DNA of 64,000 nt from Colwellia sp. (GTDB taxonomy: Bacteria; Pseudomonadota; Gammaproteobacteria; Enterobacterales; Alteromonadaceae): assembly GCA_013215465.1 (NCBI GenBank), contig JABSOW010000010.1:62001-126000 (forward strand), read 5' to 3'. Positions 18,637-28,149 of this stretch are shown one piece after another. Position 1 is the stretch's first letter. Every line of letters starts with the position of its first letter. The notes beneath the pieces were generated by a model that saw nothing but the letters and a program-made list of their open reading frames with translations, was not told the DNA's origin and searched no databases. The position numbers were made by a program, and so were the translations under genes.

Positions 18637-19920
18637 ATGGAAGAAAAACAAAAACTAGCTGAAGTTCAAATAGATATGCCTATTATAGAAGAATCAGTAA
18701 AGCAGAATTTTTTAGCCTCTGAAACAGCTAAGAACGATCACTATTTAATACTAGGTAAATCTGGTGAAGGCAAGACAGTTTTAACCAAACAAATACTAGC
18801 TCAGTTAATAAATAAAGACCGTAATGCTTGTCTACACCTTATTGATTTACATGGTGAATATACTGAGCTATTTACCAAAGAGTGTACTTGGTCAGCCGTA
18901 GAGCGTGGTTTGCCCTTTGATTGGCTGAAAAAAACAACTGATTTGCCCTGGGATATCCATATCGACGAAAAGCTTTGCGAACTAAAAGAAGCGGCACCTA
19001 GTTTAGGGCCAGTTCAATTAGGTGAGCTAAGAAAGTTATTATCCCGTTGCAAAGAAAACATCACCAATAAAGAACTTAGCTTGGTGCTACGCAAGCACCT
19101 TAGCCAATCGAGTCAATTTCAACTTGAACCGTTAATTTTATTATTAAGAGCAAGAACGAACGTCAAAAATCCTTATGGCCAAAGTATTCTTCACGATTTG
19201 TCTCGCCTATCTAATAAAGTATCACAATCTATCTATGCTATTTCACTCGTCCGACACATTTTTAATCATGCAAAATTTTCTGACATCAATTTACCACACT
19301 TTATGATATTTGAAGAGGCATCAAGACTAATAAAAGCTGAAGGAACTATGGATCTTCTCTATCAAGAAGGTAGAAAATATAATGTAAATGGTGTGCTTAT
19401 TGCCCAATCATGGACTACAGTCCCAAAGTCGGTCAAGCACAATAGCGCAATAATGCTTCTGTTTCCATCTGCGGCTAAGGCAGTGCTGGATTCTACTCAT
19501 TCAACCGATAATCTCGACTATATTCGTCCAGTTTACAAATTTAATGGCACTAGTGGCGAGTGGTTGGAAACAGAAATAAGTATTAACGAAAACCAAGCAA
19601 TTTTAATTGGTTCCTCGCTTAGTTCTTTCCATCCAGCAGAAAGGCTAAAAACACATATTCACAATGACAAACACAAGTCAATCTCCGAAAAAACATCTGA
19701 ACCATTAAATGACGTCGAAAGCACAAGAGAACATAAATATAAGCCCTTAATAAACGACAATAAAAAGCACGGCTGTGAAGCCAGTGAAGCTACCGACACA
19801 GCGCTTTTAGCTCCACCCAACGAGAGCAGTCTTTATCGTGCAAAATGGGCCGCGCTAATAATTTCAATCATCGGCGTGGTTTCTTGTCTGGCTATATCAA
19901 TTAATAAGGTGGTTGTATGA
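18637..19920 (+). CDS. HerA/FtsK-superfamily P-loop ATPase with a C-terminal membrane anchor
   Basis: 427 residues. Walker A GKSGEGKT is at 40-47, followed by LHLIDLHGEYTEL. The Walker B-like strand FMIFEEASR (about 222-230) and EGRKYNVNGVLIAQS resemble HerA/TraG-type pumping ATPases. The C-terminus has one membrane helix (about 402-423, WAALIISIIGVVSCLAISI), the reverse of the usual N-terminal anchoring; phage Zot proteins also carry a late membrane segment. It probably moves DNA or protein through the membrane, or powers assembly. Its stop overlaps the NYN gene. Confidence 0.78.
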   Translation: MEEKQKLAEVQIDMPIIEESVKQNFLASETAKNDHYLILGKSGEGKTVLTKQILAQLINKDRNACLHLIDLHGEYTELFTKECTWSAVERGLPFDWLKKTTDLPWDIHIDEKLCELKEAAPSLGPVQLGELRKLLSRCKENITNKELSLVLRKHLSQSSQFQLEPLILLLRARTNVKNPYGQSILHDLSRLSNKVSQSIYAISLVRHIFNHAKFSDINLPHFMIFEEASRLIKAEGTMDLLYQEGRKYNVNGVLIAQSWTTVPKSVKHNSAIMLLFPSAAKAVLDSTHSTDNLDYIRPVYKFNGTSGEWLETEISINENQAILIGSSLSSFHPAERLKTHIHNDKHKSISEKTSEPLNDVESTREHKYKPLINDNKKHGCEASEATDTALLAPPNESSLYRAKWAALIISIIGVVSCLAISINKVVV

Positions 19921-20570
19921 AAAATATTTTTCAATGGCTTAAAAAAAGCCGCAATTTACATAGTGGTGCCAACAGGGTACCTGCAAGCAAGACGTTATTG
20001 TGCATAGATGCTGATAATATTAGTCCAAAAGTATTTTTACAAGAAGAAATTAACCTCGAACAGTTTTCTGAAATCGAACTCTACTGTAATACTACCACCC
20101 CCTCAAGGTGGCTAAATCATCGTGATTATGATCGCGCCATTTACCACTTAGCAAAAGTAGAAAAAGATGCCGCTGATCGAAAGTTAACTTCCCGGTTGAT
20201 CCAATTATTAATTGACCATAACGAAACTATTGCACAATACAAGTGCATTTATATATGCACAAATGATCTTGGGTTCTCTCGAGATATAAACAACATAGCG
20301 AAGCGATTACCTATTGCTATGATTAGCAAAGAGCCTCTATTACTTGGTATTCAAACATTAAGCCAGGCGATTAGAGTAAATAACTCCAATCAATCTTTAA
20401 TTAAAACAAATCATCAATTGATTCGGCCAATGATGCGCTTGAACCAAGCAGGAGCCATTCTTCGCGCCAACGGTGTGTCATATTTAAAATTAACTCCTTA
20501 TTTAGTTAAAAATGGCTTTGAAGTTGATACAAAAAGCAGCTTGATCACTAGCGTCCCAACAATAAATTAA
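19917..20570 (+). CDS. NYN (PIN-like) domain protein
   Basis: 217 residues. LLCIDADNISP (Asp31, Asp33) is the first acidic strand of NYN/PIN-like nucleases. CIYICTNDLGFSRDI supplies the second acidic site, where typical members have a GDxDF-like motif. The last 50 residues (LNQAGAILRANGVSYLKLTPYLVKNGF) may be a short winged-helix or OST-HTH-like tail. Such proteins are metal-dependent RNases. Coupling to a HerA-like ATPase by an ATGA overlap is unusual for a purely structural operon and suggests RNA cleavage or regulation. Confidence 0.68.
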   Translation: MKNIFQWLKKSRNLHSGANRVPASKTLLCIDADNISPKVFLQEEINLEQFSEIELYCNTTTPSRWLNHRDYDRAIYHLAKVEKDAADRKLTSRLIQLLIDHNETIAQYKCIYICTNDLGFSRDINNIAKRLPIAMISKEPLLLGIQTLSQAIRVNNSNQSLIKTNHQLIRPMMRLNQAGAILRANGVSYLKLTPYLVKNGFEVDTKSSLITSVPTIN

Positions 20571-20580
20571 AGGTTACTTC

Positions 20581-21525
20581 ATGAAAAAGATAAAAATTTT
20601 TATAACGTCATGGATTGCATTACTTAGTGCATGTGGCGATGAAAATTCCAATGAAGACATTAATAATATGCTTCCACAGCGCCCAGTTGGCATTTCGATT
20701 AAATCTGAGCATTTATTATTTCATATAAATTGGAACGACCGACAAGAAGGAAGTTACACTTACATTGACCTTTATGCGGATTTCAATATCAAAAACAATT
20801 GGTTTGAAGGCATTGACCAAGAAAGAGCTGAAATCCTAAAAGAAAATGATCTAAAAACTGTTTCTAATCGATTTCTTCGGATTCACTACCCCGAAAATAA
20901 ATTTGGTCCTGTAAATAGCGGTATCTCTTTTCGTACTTGGTTACCTAAATTAAGCACCACAAACACAACTTGTGTTAGTTTTAAGGCTAGATTCAAGAGC
21001 GACTTTATTTTTTCTGGAATGGGAAAGTTAGGGCCTGGCCTAGCAGCAGGCTACGACGCTACGGGAGGCAACAGGGCTGACGGGTATAGTGGTTTTACTT
21101 CTCGCTTGGAATGGCAAACACATAATAATAGCGGTATAGGCGCAGGTCGCTTGGCTGCCCTTGTTTATAGCTATAATCCTGATATTGAAAGCCCTCCTAG
21201 CTTAAAATATTACTCCAAGATGGCTGATGGTTTTGACTATATAATGGACAATAATCGTTGGTATTTGCTAGAACAGTGCATTAAACAAAACACATTCGAT
21301 GAACAAGGTAATGCCCAACCTGACGGTGAAGTTGACGTATATATTGATGGCGAACATTTAGTACATACAAATCAACTCACTTTTAGATTAACGCCTCAAT
21401 TAATTATCGACCAACTGCTGTTCACCACTTTTTTCGGCGGTGCTAGTTCAGAGTATGCCGCAGACCGAGATGAGTATATAGATTATGCTGATATCTATGT
21501 GACTTCCCAAGCCGTCACTAAATAA
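20581..21525 (+). CDS. Lipoprotein with a polysaccharide-lyase-like (PL14/PL20-type) domain
   Basis: 314 residues with lipobox LLSAC (lipid Cys at residue 18). The mature protein contains GKLGPGLAAGYDATGG, SGFTSRLEWQTHN, then a Tyr-rich strand, NNRWYLLEQC and DGEVDVYIDGE. This order of blocks resembles the jelly-roll polysaccharide lyases of the PL14/PL20 kind, which depolymerise alginate or glucuronan. I made the assignment by eye and activity is not certain. It is last in the operon (10-base gap after the NYN gene) and would sit in the envelope, perhaps to cut extracellular matrix. Confidence 0.6.
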   Translation: MKKIKIFITSWIALLSACGDENSNEDINNMLPQRPVGISIKSEHLLFHINWNDRQEGSYTYIDLYADFNIKNNWFEGIDQERAEILKENDLKTVSNRFLRIHYPENKFGPVNSGISFRTWLPKLSTTNTTCVSFKARFKSDFIFSGMGKLGPGLAAGYDATGGNRADGYSGFTSRLEWQTHNNSGIGAGRLAALVYSYNPDIESPPSLKYYSKMADGFDYIMDNNRWYLLEQCIKQNTFDEQGNAQPDGEVDVYIDGEHLVHTNQLTFRLTPQLIIDQLLFTTFFGGASSEYAADRDEYIDYADIYVTSQAVTK

Positions 21526-21540
21526 AAAACTAGAGATAAG

Positions 21541-21633
21541 CCTAATACAAATTAGTTTTTCACTAAAACAGTTGTATTAGCTATCGTAGCTTGTAATAAC
21601 GACCAATAATCTAATCTTTACTTTAGAGATTAT
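21541..21633. terminator. Convergent terminator region between opposing operons
   Basis: Two hairpins separate the plus operon from the minus operon: CTAATACAA (21542-21550) with TTGTATTAG (21572-21580), containing an inner stem followed by T5 at 21556-21560, and AATAATCT (21605-21612) with AGATTATT (21626-21633). The position between convergent stops supports bidirectional termination. Confidence 0.5.
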
Positions 21634-21639
21634 TCAAGG

Positions 21640-24615
21640 TTACTTCCTTGCTTTAGATAATAATTTACGGTATTTCGGATTTTTTTCCAGTTCACTTATG
21701 ATTTTCCCTTCTATGGTGTCAGACTTAGGTCGAGTAGAGAGCCCTAGTAATTTAACTCTTTTTATAAAATCTGAGGATCCAGTAACTACTGGGTGACTAG
21801 GCTCTTCATCATTTGCTGTAAATATTTCAGCAATATTAGTCGCGGCATGTCTTTCATGAATTACAACCATAGAATCTAATAATATTTTTTGACAGGCTAA
21901 TCTAATATACTCATAAGAGCCTGTTACCTCATCATACTTGGGACTATAGTCCTTAATTAAGAATAGAGTTTCATCTAAAGTAAGGCTTTTATTCGAATCA
22001 TCAATCTTTATTTCAAATTCACCTATTTCAGAATTAAAGCTTCTAAAGTTATTAATAGATTCACCATTAACAACGCCTGAGTCATTTTTCCTAACCTGCC
22101 TGTTTATTCCTTTGGAAGCGATACCTTCATTTTCTAAATATTTAAGAATTTCAACTTTTGTCACTAAAGAGCAGCCACTCTCTAAATCTCTTTGATACGC
22201 ATCAATAACAATTTTTTTTGCTAGATTACAAAACTGTCTAACATTTCTAGGGTAATGGAAATTTAAAAGCTCTTGCTTTGCACTCTCGGCTAAAAAAATA
22301 TCATTTGCTGCTAATGGCTCTTCAATCTTGACTTTTAATAAGGCTTTTAGATCAGCTTGACGCTTTCTTAGTGGTGGAACTTCTAATTCAAAGCCTCTCA
22401 AACGTTCATATAAATCCTCTCTAAATTGTCTTGTAGCTGTAAGGTTTTTCAAACTTTCATTTGTCCCGCATATAACACGGACATTCGTTCTTTTTACTCT
22501 GGAGGAGCCAACAGAAGAAAACTCTCCGTAATCAAGAACCCTTAGAAGTAATGCTTGAGTATCGTCAGACAATTCAGCTATCTCATCTAAAAATAGCGTT
22601 CCTCCATTCGAAACTTCAAATAATCCTTTTTTATCTTCTGTTGTCGCATTATTTATACCAGCTTCCACCCCAAATAATTCCGCTTTGCTTATATTAATAT
22701 CACCACCAAAAATTTTACAATTTACAGCATTCCATATTTCCGTAGGTCGCCCAGAGTTTAAATGAATAAACTTAGCTACTACCTCTTTTCCAGAACCAGT
22801 CTCACCACTTATATATATGGTCTCAGAAGTTTGTGAATAGCTCCTTGCTTGAGAATAGAGCAATTTCATTTCATCTGATTCAACTATCAGGTTCTCAGGA
22901 TAAGATGCCGTTAGTTCGTTTGCATCTAAATTTAGAATACTTAATAATTTGTAAAAAAAAGTAGATTTAGGAATCGCTTTGGTATGATCTCCAACTCTTT
23001 TAAATAAATGAGATTTTGACTTAGCTCGAAAGATTTTCTCTATTTTATTGCGAGGCTCTGAAGTCAGGATAATAATTTGGTCATCCTGAAATTGAGCATA
23101 TTGCTCTTTGATCTTTGAATAAAGCTCTAATCCCCAGTAATTTGTCTCATTTGTAAAGTTGTTTTTTTCCTTAAAATTAACATCTAATACAATGCGATCA
23201 ATTTTATCTATATTTTCGTTAATAACATTTTCAACGACAGACCAGTCATTTATTCCGCCTTTTTGCCCCGTGGAAAATATAAAATCTAAATATACGTCAT
23301 TTTTTTTGCTTTGATTAAATTCATTCACTCCATATTGTTCAAGAAATGCAGAGGGGCTTGCATCACTACTTTTTTCATTTGCCCATTCATCATCTATGAA
23401 TAATACTGTTACCACTTCTTTGGAACAAACTTCATTTTTTAATTCGCTTATACTCGAATGTAATTTTCTTAATAAGAATAACAATTCAAATAGTTTTTCC
23501 TCCAAGTTAGGAGATGAAAACAAATTAAAGTGAGAATTTCTAGAAATTAGTTGATTTAACGTATCTAACTTATTCGAGAAATATTTTTTCGTTTTACATA
23601 AATATAATTGTCGAACCGTTTCTTTTTGAGATTCTTTTTCAACATTTAAACTTGAATCAAAAAAGCTTTCAACCCTGTCAGTTAACTCAATATATTCTTG
23701 ATACACGTTACTACTTTCAAGAGTAGCTTTATTTATAGAACAGTTTGAGATACTCAACATTGCTCTAAATTTATGAGGTAAATTACCAATATCATGTAAT
23801 ACAAGTTCCAATTCATCAGGTATTAATGCACTCTCACCTTTGGATTCTAGATAATTTTTTATGCAATTTGAGTCTATCTTACCCTCCCATAAACTTTCTG
23901 ATAATTTCCTTAGGGTCAGAACGTTGCTTTTAGACCACTCTTTAATACTTTCTGTGGCTAATCGTTCATACCACCACTCTATAACTTCAGGCTCGTATTT
24001 TTCGGTATTTTCTATATCTGGAAGTTCTGTTAGCCCATACCTCTTGGTTAGCCAGTTTTTTCTTCGATTTTGATATTCAGTCCAATATAGATAGGTAATA
24101 CATGATTCTACTAATACTAATTCTGAACTATTATTCGTCATAGGAACTTCAATTTGATTATTATCAAAATCACTGGAGATCCAGTCACTCCAAGTCATTT
24201 CAATTGTTCTAAGAAGGGTATCTTTACATTTTCTGCTAACTTTCTTTAAGTTTTTGTTGTTGTAAAAATCTCTACCTACTAAGTCAGGACGTTTAGACAA
24301 AGACGAATAACAAACTAGTGGATATCTATTTTTAATTTTAGATGCTAAATGTCTAAAAGGCACAGATTTACCACTTGAATCGGCAGCAGAATTGTCCAAT
24401 AGTAAGTCTGACACTATTATATTCTTACTATGAAAATAATTTAAAGATGATTCACAGTCGAAGTCGAGATCTAAAGCTTCTTCAAAGTCATCAAAATTAC
24501 TTTTAACAATGGCTTTTGCCTTATAACCACTTTCTATGAAAAATTGACAAAGTGTATCTGCTTCACCCTGATCATCATCCCAAACAATAATATTAGGTTT
24601 TTGTATTTTAGACAT
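21640..24615 (-). CDS. Two-receiver AAA+ protein with a degenerate sigma54-interaction loop
   Basis: 991 residues. Receiver 1: acidic Asp13-15, probable phospho-acceptor Asp70 in IIVSDLLLD, then CYSS. A helical region follows, then receiver-like domain 2: LFIDDEW (about 405), IVLDVNF (about 473), ILTSEP and FKRV. An NtrC-type AAA+ domain follows with GETGSGKE (about 605), GGTLFLDEIAEL (about 675) and LRKRQADL. The sigma54-binding GAFTGA loop is replaced by AGINNAT (about 648), so sigma54 activation is doubtful. The last 150 residues show no clear Fis-type HTH. It is the last gene of the Liv-methyltransferase operon, 5 bases after the previous gene, and probably senses or regulates the product. 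Confidence 0.82.
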   Translation of the reverse strand: MSKIQKPNIIVWDDDQGEADTLCQFFIESGYKAKAIVKSNFDDFEEALDLDFDCESSLNYFHSKNIIVSDLLLDNSAADSSGKSVPFRHLASKIKNRYPLVCYSSLSKRPDLVGRDFYNNKNLKKVSRKCKDTLLRTIEMTWSDWISSDFDNNQIEVPMTNNSSELVLVESCITYLYWTEYQNRRKNWLTKRYGLTELPDIENTEKYEPEVIEWWYERLATESIKEWSKSNVLTLRKLSESLWEGKIDSNCIKNYLESKGESALIPDELELVLHDIGNLPHKFRAMLSISNCSINKATLESSNVYQEYIELTDRVESFFDSSLNVEKESQKETVRQLYLCKTKKYFSNKLDTLNQLISRNSHFNLFSSPNLEEKLFELLFLLRKLHSSISELKNEVCSKEVVTVLFIDDEWANEKSSDASPSAFLEQYGVNEFNQSKKNDVYLDFIFSTGQKGGINDWSVVENVINENIDKIDRIVLDVNFKEKNNFTNETNYWGLELYSKIKEQYAQFQDDQIIILTSEPRNKIEKIFRAKSKSHLFKRVGDHTKAIPKSTFFYKLLSILNLDANELTASYPENLIVESDEMKLLYSQARSYSQTSETIYISGETGSGKEVVAKFIHLNSGRPTEIWNAVNCKIFGGDINISKAELFGVEAGINNATTEDKKGLFEVSNGGTLFLDEIAELSDDTQALLLRVLDYGEFSSVGSSRVKRTNVRVICGTNESLKNLTATRQFREDLYERLRGFELEVPPLRKRQADLKALLKVKIEEPLAANDIFLAESAKQELLNFHYPRNVRQFCNLAKKIVIDAYQRDLESGCSLVTKVEILKYLENEGIASKGINRQVRKNDSGVVNGESINNFRSFNSEIGEFEIKIDDSNKSLTLDETLFLIKDYSPKYDEVTGSYEYIRLACQKILLDSMVVIHERHAATNIAEIFTANDEEPSHPVVTGSSDFIKRVKLLGLSTRPKSDTIEGKIISELEKNPKYRKLLSKARK

Positions 24616-24620
24616 TTGTT

Positions 24621-27479
24621 CTAGCTCCTGTGTTCAATCCATACAACAAGATCAACCAAATCTTTACGTACATTCCACCAAATAGAGATACCTTGCTCAC
24701 TCTTTGCTATTTCACCATATTCAATCAATTTTTCATTAGTGCAATCATTGTAGTTAATACCGTTTTCTCTATAACAGCCCAAACGCTCTCTAAGAGATAA
24801 GATTTCCTTTATGTGACCTTGCCAATCACCATAACCTAAGTCCCCCCGAATTATTGCACAAACAATTGTCCAAAAATTCTGAATGGATTCCTCTCCACCT
24901 TTGCTTTGGTGCCTAATCATAATTGTCGATGATGTTTTCTTAGTATCAAAATCGAGTTCAACAATCCAGCCTGAATCTTCTAACCACTGTATATAGCTTT
25001 TCAAACATTTTTGTATATCCCAAAAAATGTATTTTATGGATGATTTAGCACGTATTTCCCATGGGTTTTCTGAAGAGGTTGATTCACTAACATTCTTTTC
25101 ATTACATTCAATTTTGTAAAATAAATCTATAGGAACGAATGAACCTTTATGTCTTGATAAGCAAGCTTTAAGTTTATGTTTATAAAAAGAACATTCTTCA
25201 CCAAGCTCAATATCTATATTTTTAAAATACCCCCTAATATAGCTATGGTCAGATGTTGATTTCCTTATTACCTCCATGTTAGCCAACGACTTGTCATTGT
25301 TGGCGCTATGAGTAGGACTCAAACCATCGATTTTCATTCCATCAATTGTTTTAGATATGTGTCCGTTAAAAGAACTCAAATCTTCTAGTGGATATACTGC
25401 TGAATAAAATTCATCTATAAACTTGTCGCTTAATTGTCGGTATTTAACATCGACAGAATTTCCTAGGTTCACTCTATATTGCTCTACTTCATCAGGAGTC
25501 AACACAGCTTGTTTTTCATTAAGATATAAATACTGAAATTGCAGTTGTGTCATCCTCAAAATTGCGGATAAAAATTGACTAATACCTGATGAGACATTAG
25601 AGGAAAAGGTATCATCATCATATGTATAAAAGACGATTCCTATTCCTGCATGCTCATTACAGTCATTTAATGAATCTAACTGTGGAGTCCTTTTAAATAC
25701 AGTCTGTGGGAGAGCCACATAATCTATCGATTTCCAAGGGGATTTATTATCCTTGTTAACTTCAGTGATTTGAGTTAACAATGTACATAAGCTTTTTAAT
25801 TTTACTGATTCATATGGGTAACCATATTTTCTTAGTTGCTCTATAAATAGCCCTAATAACTCTTCCTTTAACTCATTATTCAACAAGTTTATATCGTGAT
25901 TACAGTTACCAGATTTAAACGTGTCAATGAGAGTTTCAGAATGCTCAATCCAACTACGTTGTGATGAACCTTGAGGAGGTATGTTGTCGGATTTTACCCC
26001 TTTTATATTAATTTCTAAAATATCATTAGTTTGATTAGAGCGCCATTTAGCTTTCCCATCTTCCATATGAGGTGAGAACCGATTCTTCTTTACATTGATA
26101 GATGTATTCTTGCAATTAAAATTAATTTTCCAATTACCTACCCATGGAAACAGTTCCATAACAAATAATCCTATCCATGGTGGAGAACTTTCAGTTTCAT
26201 TTTTACTTAGTAAAATTTGTCTCCATTGCGAATAAGCTTTTTTGTGAGCATTACCCCATTCTTTATCACCTTGAACAACCATAGGTAATTTTTCTATATA
26301 TGATCTATCTGAATCACTCATCGAGTAAAACTCAGACATACTTTTATATTTGACAAATACAAATTCACACGCAGCTCTAGCGCAATTTCTTACAAAGTGG
26401 CTGTATAGAATGTGAAGCATATTATATAAAACTCTTTGCATATGCCCCCGATTGTCGTCTTCAGAGAAACCAGGCATCATTACCGGTAGAGCTAGCTTTC
26501 CTTGTAAACTAACTGCACTGCAAGCCAATGCATTAATAGTTTTTTCAAAAAAAACTTCATCATTATTAGGTTGATATTTTGTACGCTTCTTGAGAAAAAA
26601 GAGGTCTGCTTTTTCAGAATGTTTGCGAGGGGAACAATTACAATTTTTTATGAAATCCAGAGATTTATCTTGTAATTTTGGTATTGACGTTTTAAGTGGA
26701 TAAAATACTACAGAGTTATCGACTATATCTATGATATCATTATAATTCAAATCGTTATCTGGATAGTTTATTTCTATAAACTCACACTTATCAACTTTAA
26801 CTAATCCAAAGTTATCATTAAGAATATCACCAATTACAGAGAGGTTAGAGGCACTTATTTCAGGAAGCCACCCATTACCACTATGGATTCTAGTATCGTG
26901 ATAATTTCTCCAACTTGATCGACATGAACAATTAGTCTCTAGCCCAATATTTGTAGCTCCATCTATCCAAGCTCGATATCCGCGTTCCACGGAAAAACTA
27001 AAAAGTCCTTCAAATTTAACCTTTTTACTTAAAGCAAGTAAAAACCTTGGCCACCTAGGAATTAAATGAAGAGAAAAATATGCGGTTACTAAGTCAAATT
27101 CATCTAACTCAACCTCATCTAGAGAATTATATTCTACATAATCGATATAAGGTGACTTGATTCTAGGCCTTTGATTTAATGGTCCATAATCACTTTCACT
27201 TTCCTTAGTGTCAACTAGATAAATAGTAGCTTTACGATCACTATTACTTGAGTTAGTTTGAGAAAAAACATCAATTGCCTTCAGTATACTATGCTCTGTA
27301 AGCCCCCAGCCATAGCCAAAAAACAAAACTGTTAATTGGTTATTTTTCCATGTACTTTGTAATAGCTGAATTAATTTCTGTACTGCTTTTTCACTATCAA
27401 ATTTTCCATCCGGATTGAATGCTTTCCTGTACAAATTATTTTCTAACTCTGCCACAGATAAAGGAATAAAACTTTTCAT
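24621..27479 (-). CDS. Large protein with an N-terminal methyltransferase-like fold, otherwise unknown
   Basis: 952 residues. Residues 50-60 (LFFGYGWG) and about 125-160 (DLVTAYFSLHLIPRW, then FEGLFSFS) resemble a class I SAM-dependent methyltransferase core with a variant glycine loop. Two short CxC clusters occur later (NCSCRSS near 183 and NCNCSPRKH near 280), which might bind a metal. The remaining 600 residues, with several Trp-rich stretches, match nothing I know. It lies 10 bases after the O-methyltransferase and 5 bases before the AAA+ protein, so the three are probably co-translated and act together. Confidence 0.75.
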   Translation of the reverse strand: MKSFIPLSVAELENNLYRKAFNPDGKFDSEKAVQKLIQLLQSTWKNNQLTVLFFGYGWGLTEHSILKAIDVFSQTNSSNSDRKATIYLVDTKESESDYGPLNQRPRIKSPYIDYVEYNSLDEVELDEFDLVTAYFSLHLIPRWPRFLLALSKKVKFEGLFSFSVERGYRAWIDGATNIGLETNCSCRSSWRNYHDTRIHSGNGWLPEISASNLSVIGDILNDNFGLVKVDKCEFIEINYPDNDLNYNDIIDIVDNSVVFYPLKTSIPKLQDKSLDFIKNCNCSPRKHSEKADLFFLKKRTKYQPNNDEVFFEKTINALACSAVSLQGKLALPVMMPGFSEDDNRGHMQRVLYNMLHILYSHFVRNCARAACEFVFVKYKSMSEFYSMSDSDRSYIEKLPMVVQGDKEWGNAHKKAYSQWRQILLSKNETESSPPWIGLFVMELFPWVGNWKINFNCKNTSINVKKNRFSPHMEDGKAKWRSNQTNDILEINIKGVKSDNIPPQGSSQRSWIEHSETLIDTFKSGNCNHDINLLNNELKEELLGLFIEQLRKYGYPYESVKLKSLCTLLTQITEVNKDNKSPWKSIDYVALPQTVFKRTPQLDSLNDCNEHAGIGIVFYTYDDDTFSSNVSSGISQFLSAILRMTQLQFQYLYLNEKQAVLTPDEVEQYRVNLGNSVDVKYRQLSDKFIDEFYSAVYPLEDLSSFNGHISKTIDGMKIDGLSPTHSANNDKSLANMEVIRKSTSDHSYIRGYFKNIDIELGEECSFYKHKLKACLSRHKGSFVPIDLFYKIECNEKNVSESTSSENPWEIRAKSSIKYIFWDIQKCLKSYIQWLEDSGWIVELDFDTKKTSSTIMIRHQSKGGEESIQNFWTIVCAIIRGDLGYGDWQGHIKEILSLRERLGCYRENGINYNDCTNEKLIEYGEIAKSEQGISIWWNVRKDLVDLVVWIEHRS

Positions 27480-27489
27480 TAATATTTTC

Positions 27490-28149
27490 TTAGGATTTAG
27501 GGCACATCAAAAACAAACCATTATCTATGTTCAAAGTCATAGAGTCATAATCCTTCATTGAATGTGCTTTAGTTAAAAAATTCTGCATAAGGGGCCTATA
27601 ATCTATGGCATTGTCAGCACATAAAATAAAATTTTCATCCATCTTTGAAATTAAGTTATTTAAGTATTGGATGTAATTCTCCTTATCAGCGTCGAGAAAT
27701 AAAAAATCAATTTCATTACCCTCGTCCCACTCTTTAGTTATATGCAGCGCTTCTCCTTTCAATAAGCTTATGGTGCTGCACAAGCTAGCATCATTAATAT
27801 TTCTTTCCGCTATAACTTGTTTTTCAGGGCAAATATCTATTGTAAATACTCTTCCTCCATAACTAGCCGCAGCGGCTCCCATCCATATTGTAGAGTACGC
27901 TGCCGATGTACCTATTTCTAATATGACTTTTGGCTTTTTAGCTATAATCATATTATAAAGAAACAATCCTGTAGAAGCTGGAATACTCCAAAACCTTATT
28001 TCCTTTTCTCCTGGAATACGTCCATAGGTGTGATCATCTTTATAATTATTAATTACCCAATCTTTTTCTTCCTGCTCAATGCCCTTTAGAACCTTTTGGA
28101 TTTTGGCATTCAGAGGAATTAGAATCGAATCTTGATCATCACCTTTCAT
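27490..28149 (-). CDS. O-methyltransferase (caffeoyl-CoA/catechol OMT type)
   Basis: 219 residues. The SAM-binding loop VILEIGTSAAYSTIW (about 75-90), acidic strand GGRVFTIDICPE (about 103) and metal-binding IDFLFLDADKENY (about 150) are those of cation-dependent small-molecule O-methyltransferases, which methylate catechols and similar phenols. Its ATG overlaps the end of the substrate-binding lipoprotein gene by 11 bases. In a cluster with a tyrosine-decarboxylase-like enzyme, a phenolic amine is a plausible substrate; this is inference. Confidence 0.85.
   Translation of the reverse strand: MKGDDQDSILIPLNAKIQKVLKGIEQEEKDWVINNYKDDHTYGRIPGEKEIRFWSIPASTGLFLYNMIIAKKPKVILEIGTSAAYSTIWMGAAAASYGGRVFTIDICPEKQVIAERNINDASLCSTISLLKGEALHITKEWDEGNEIDFLFLDADKENYIQYLNNLISKMDENFILCADNAIDYRPLMQNFLTKAHSMKDYDSMTLNIDNGLFLMCPKS

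Noticed and set aside
12551-21525. Operon as a Zorya defence system
   Set aside because: Zorya needs a long-tailed ZorA and an OmpA-type ZorB plus a helicase. Here the channel proteins are minimal, and no OmpA domain or SWI/SNF-type helicase is present.
12551-21525. Operon as a filamentous phage (Zot) gene set
   Set aside because: The ATPase has a late membrane segment as in Zot, but there is no coat protein, secretin or replication gene, and a transglycosylase and ExbD-like gene do not belong there.
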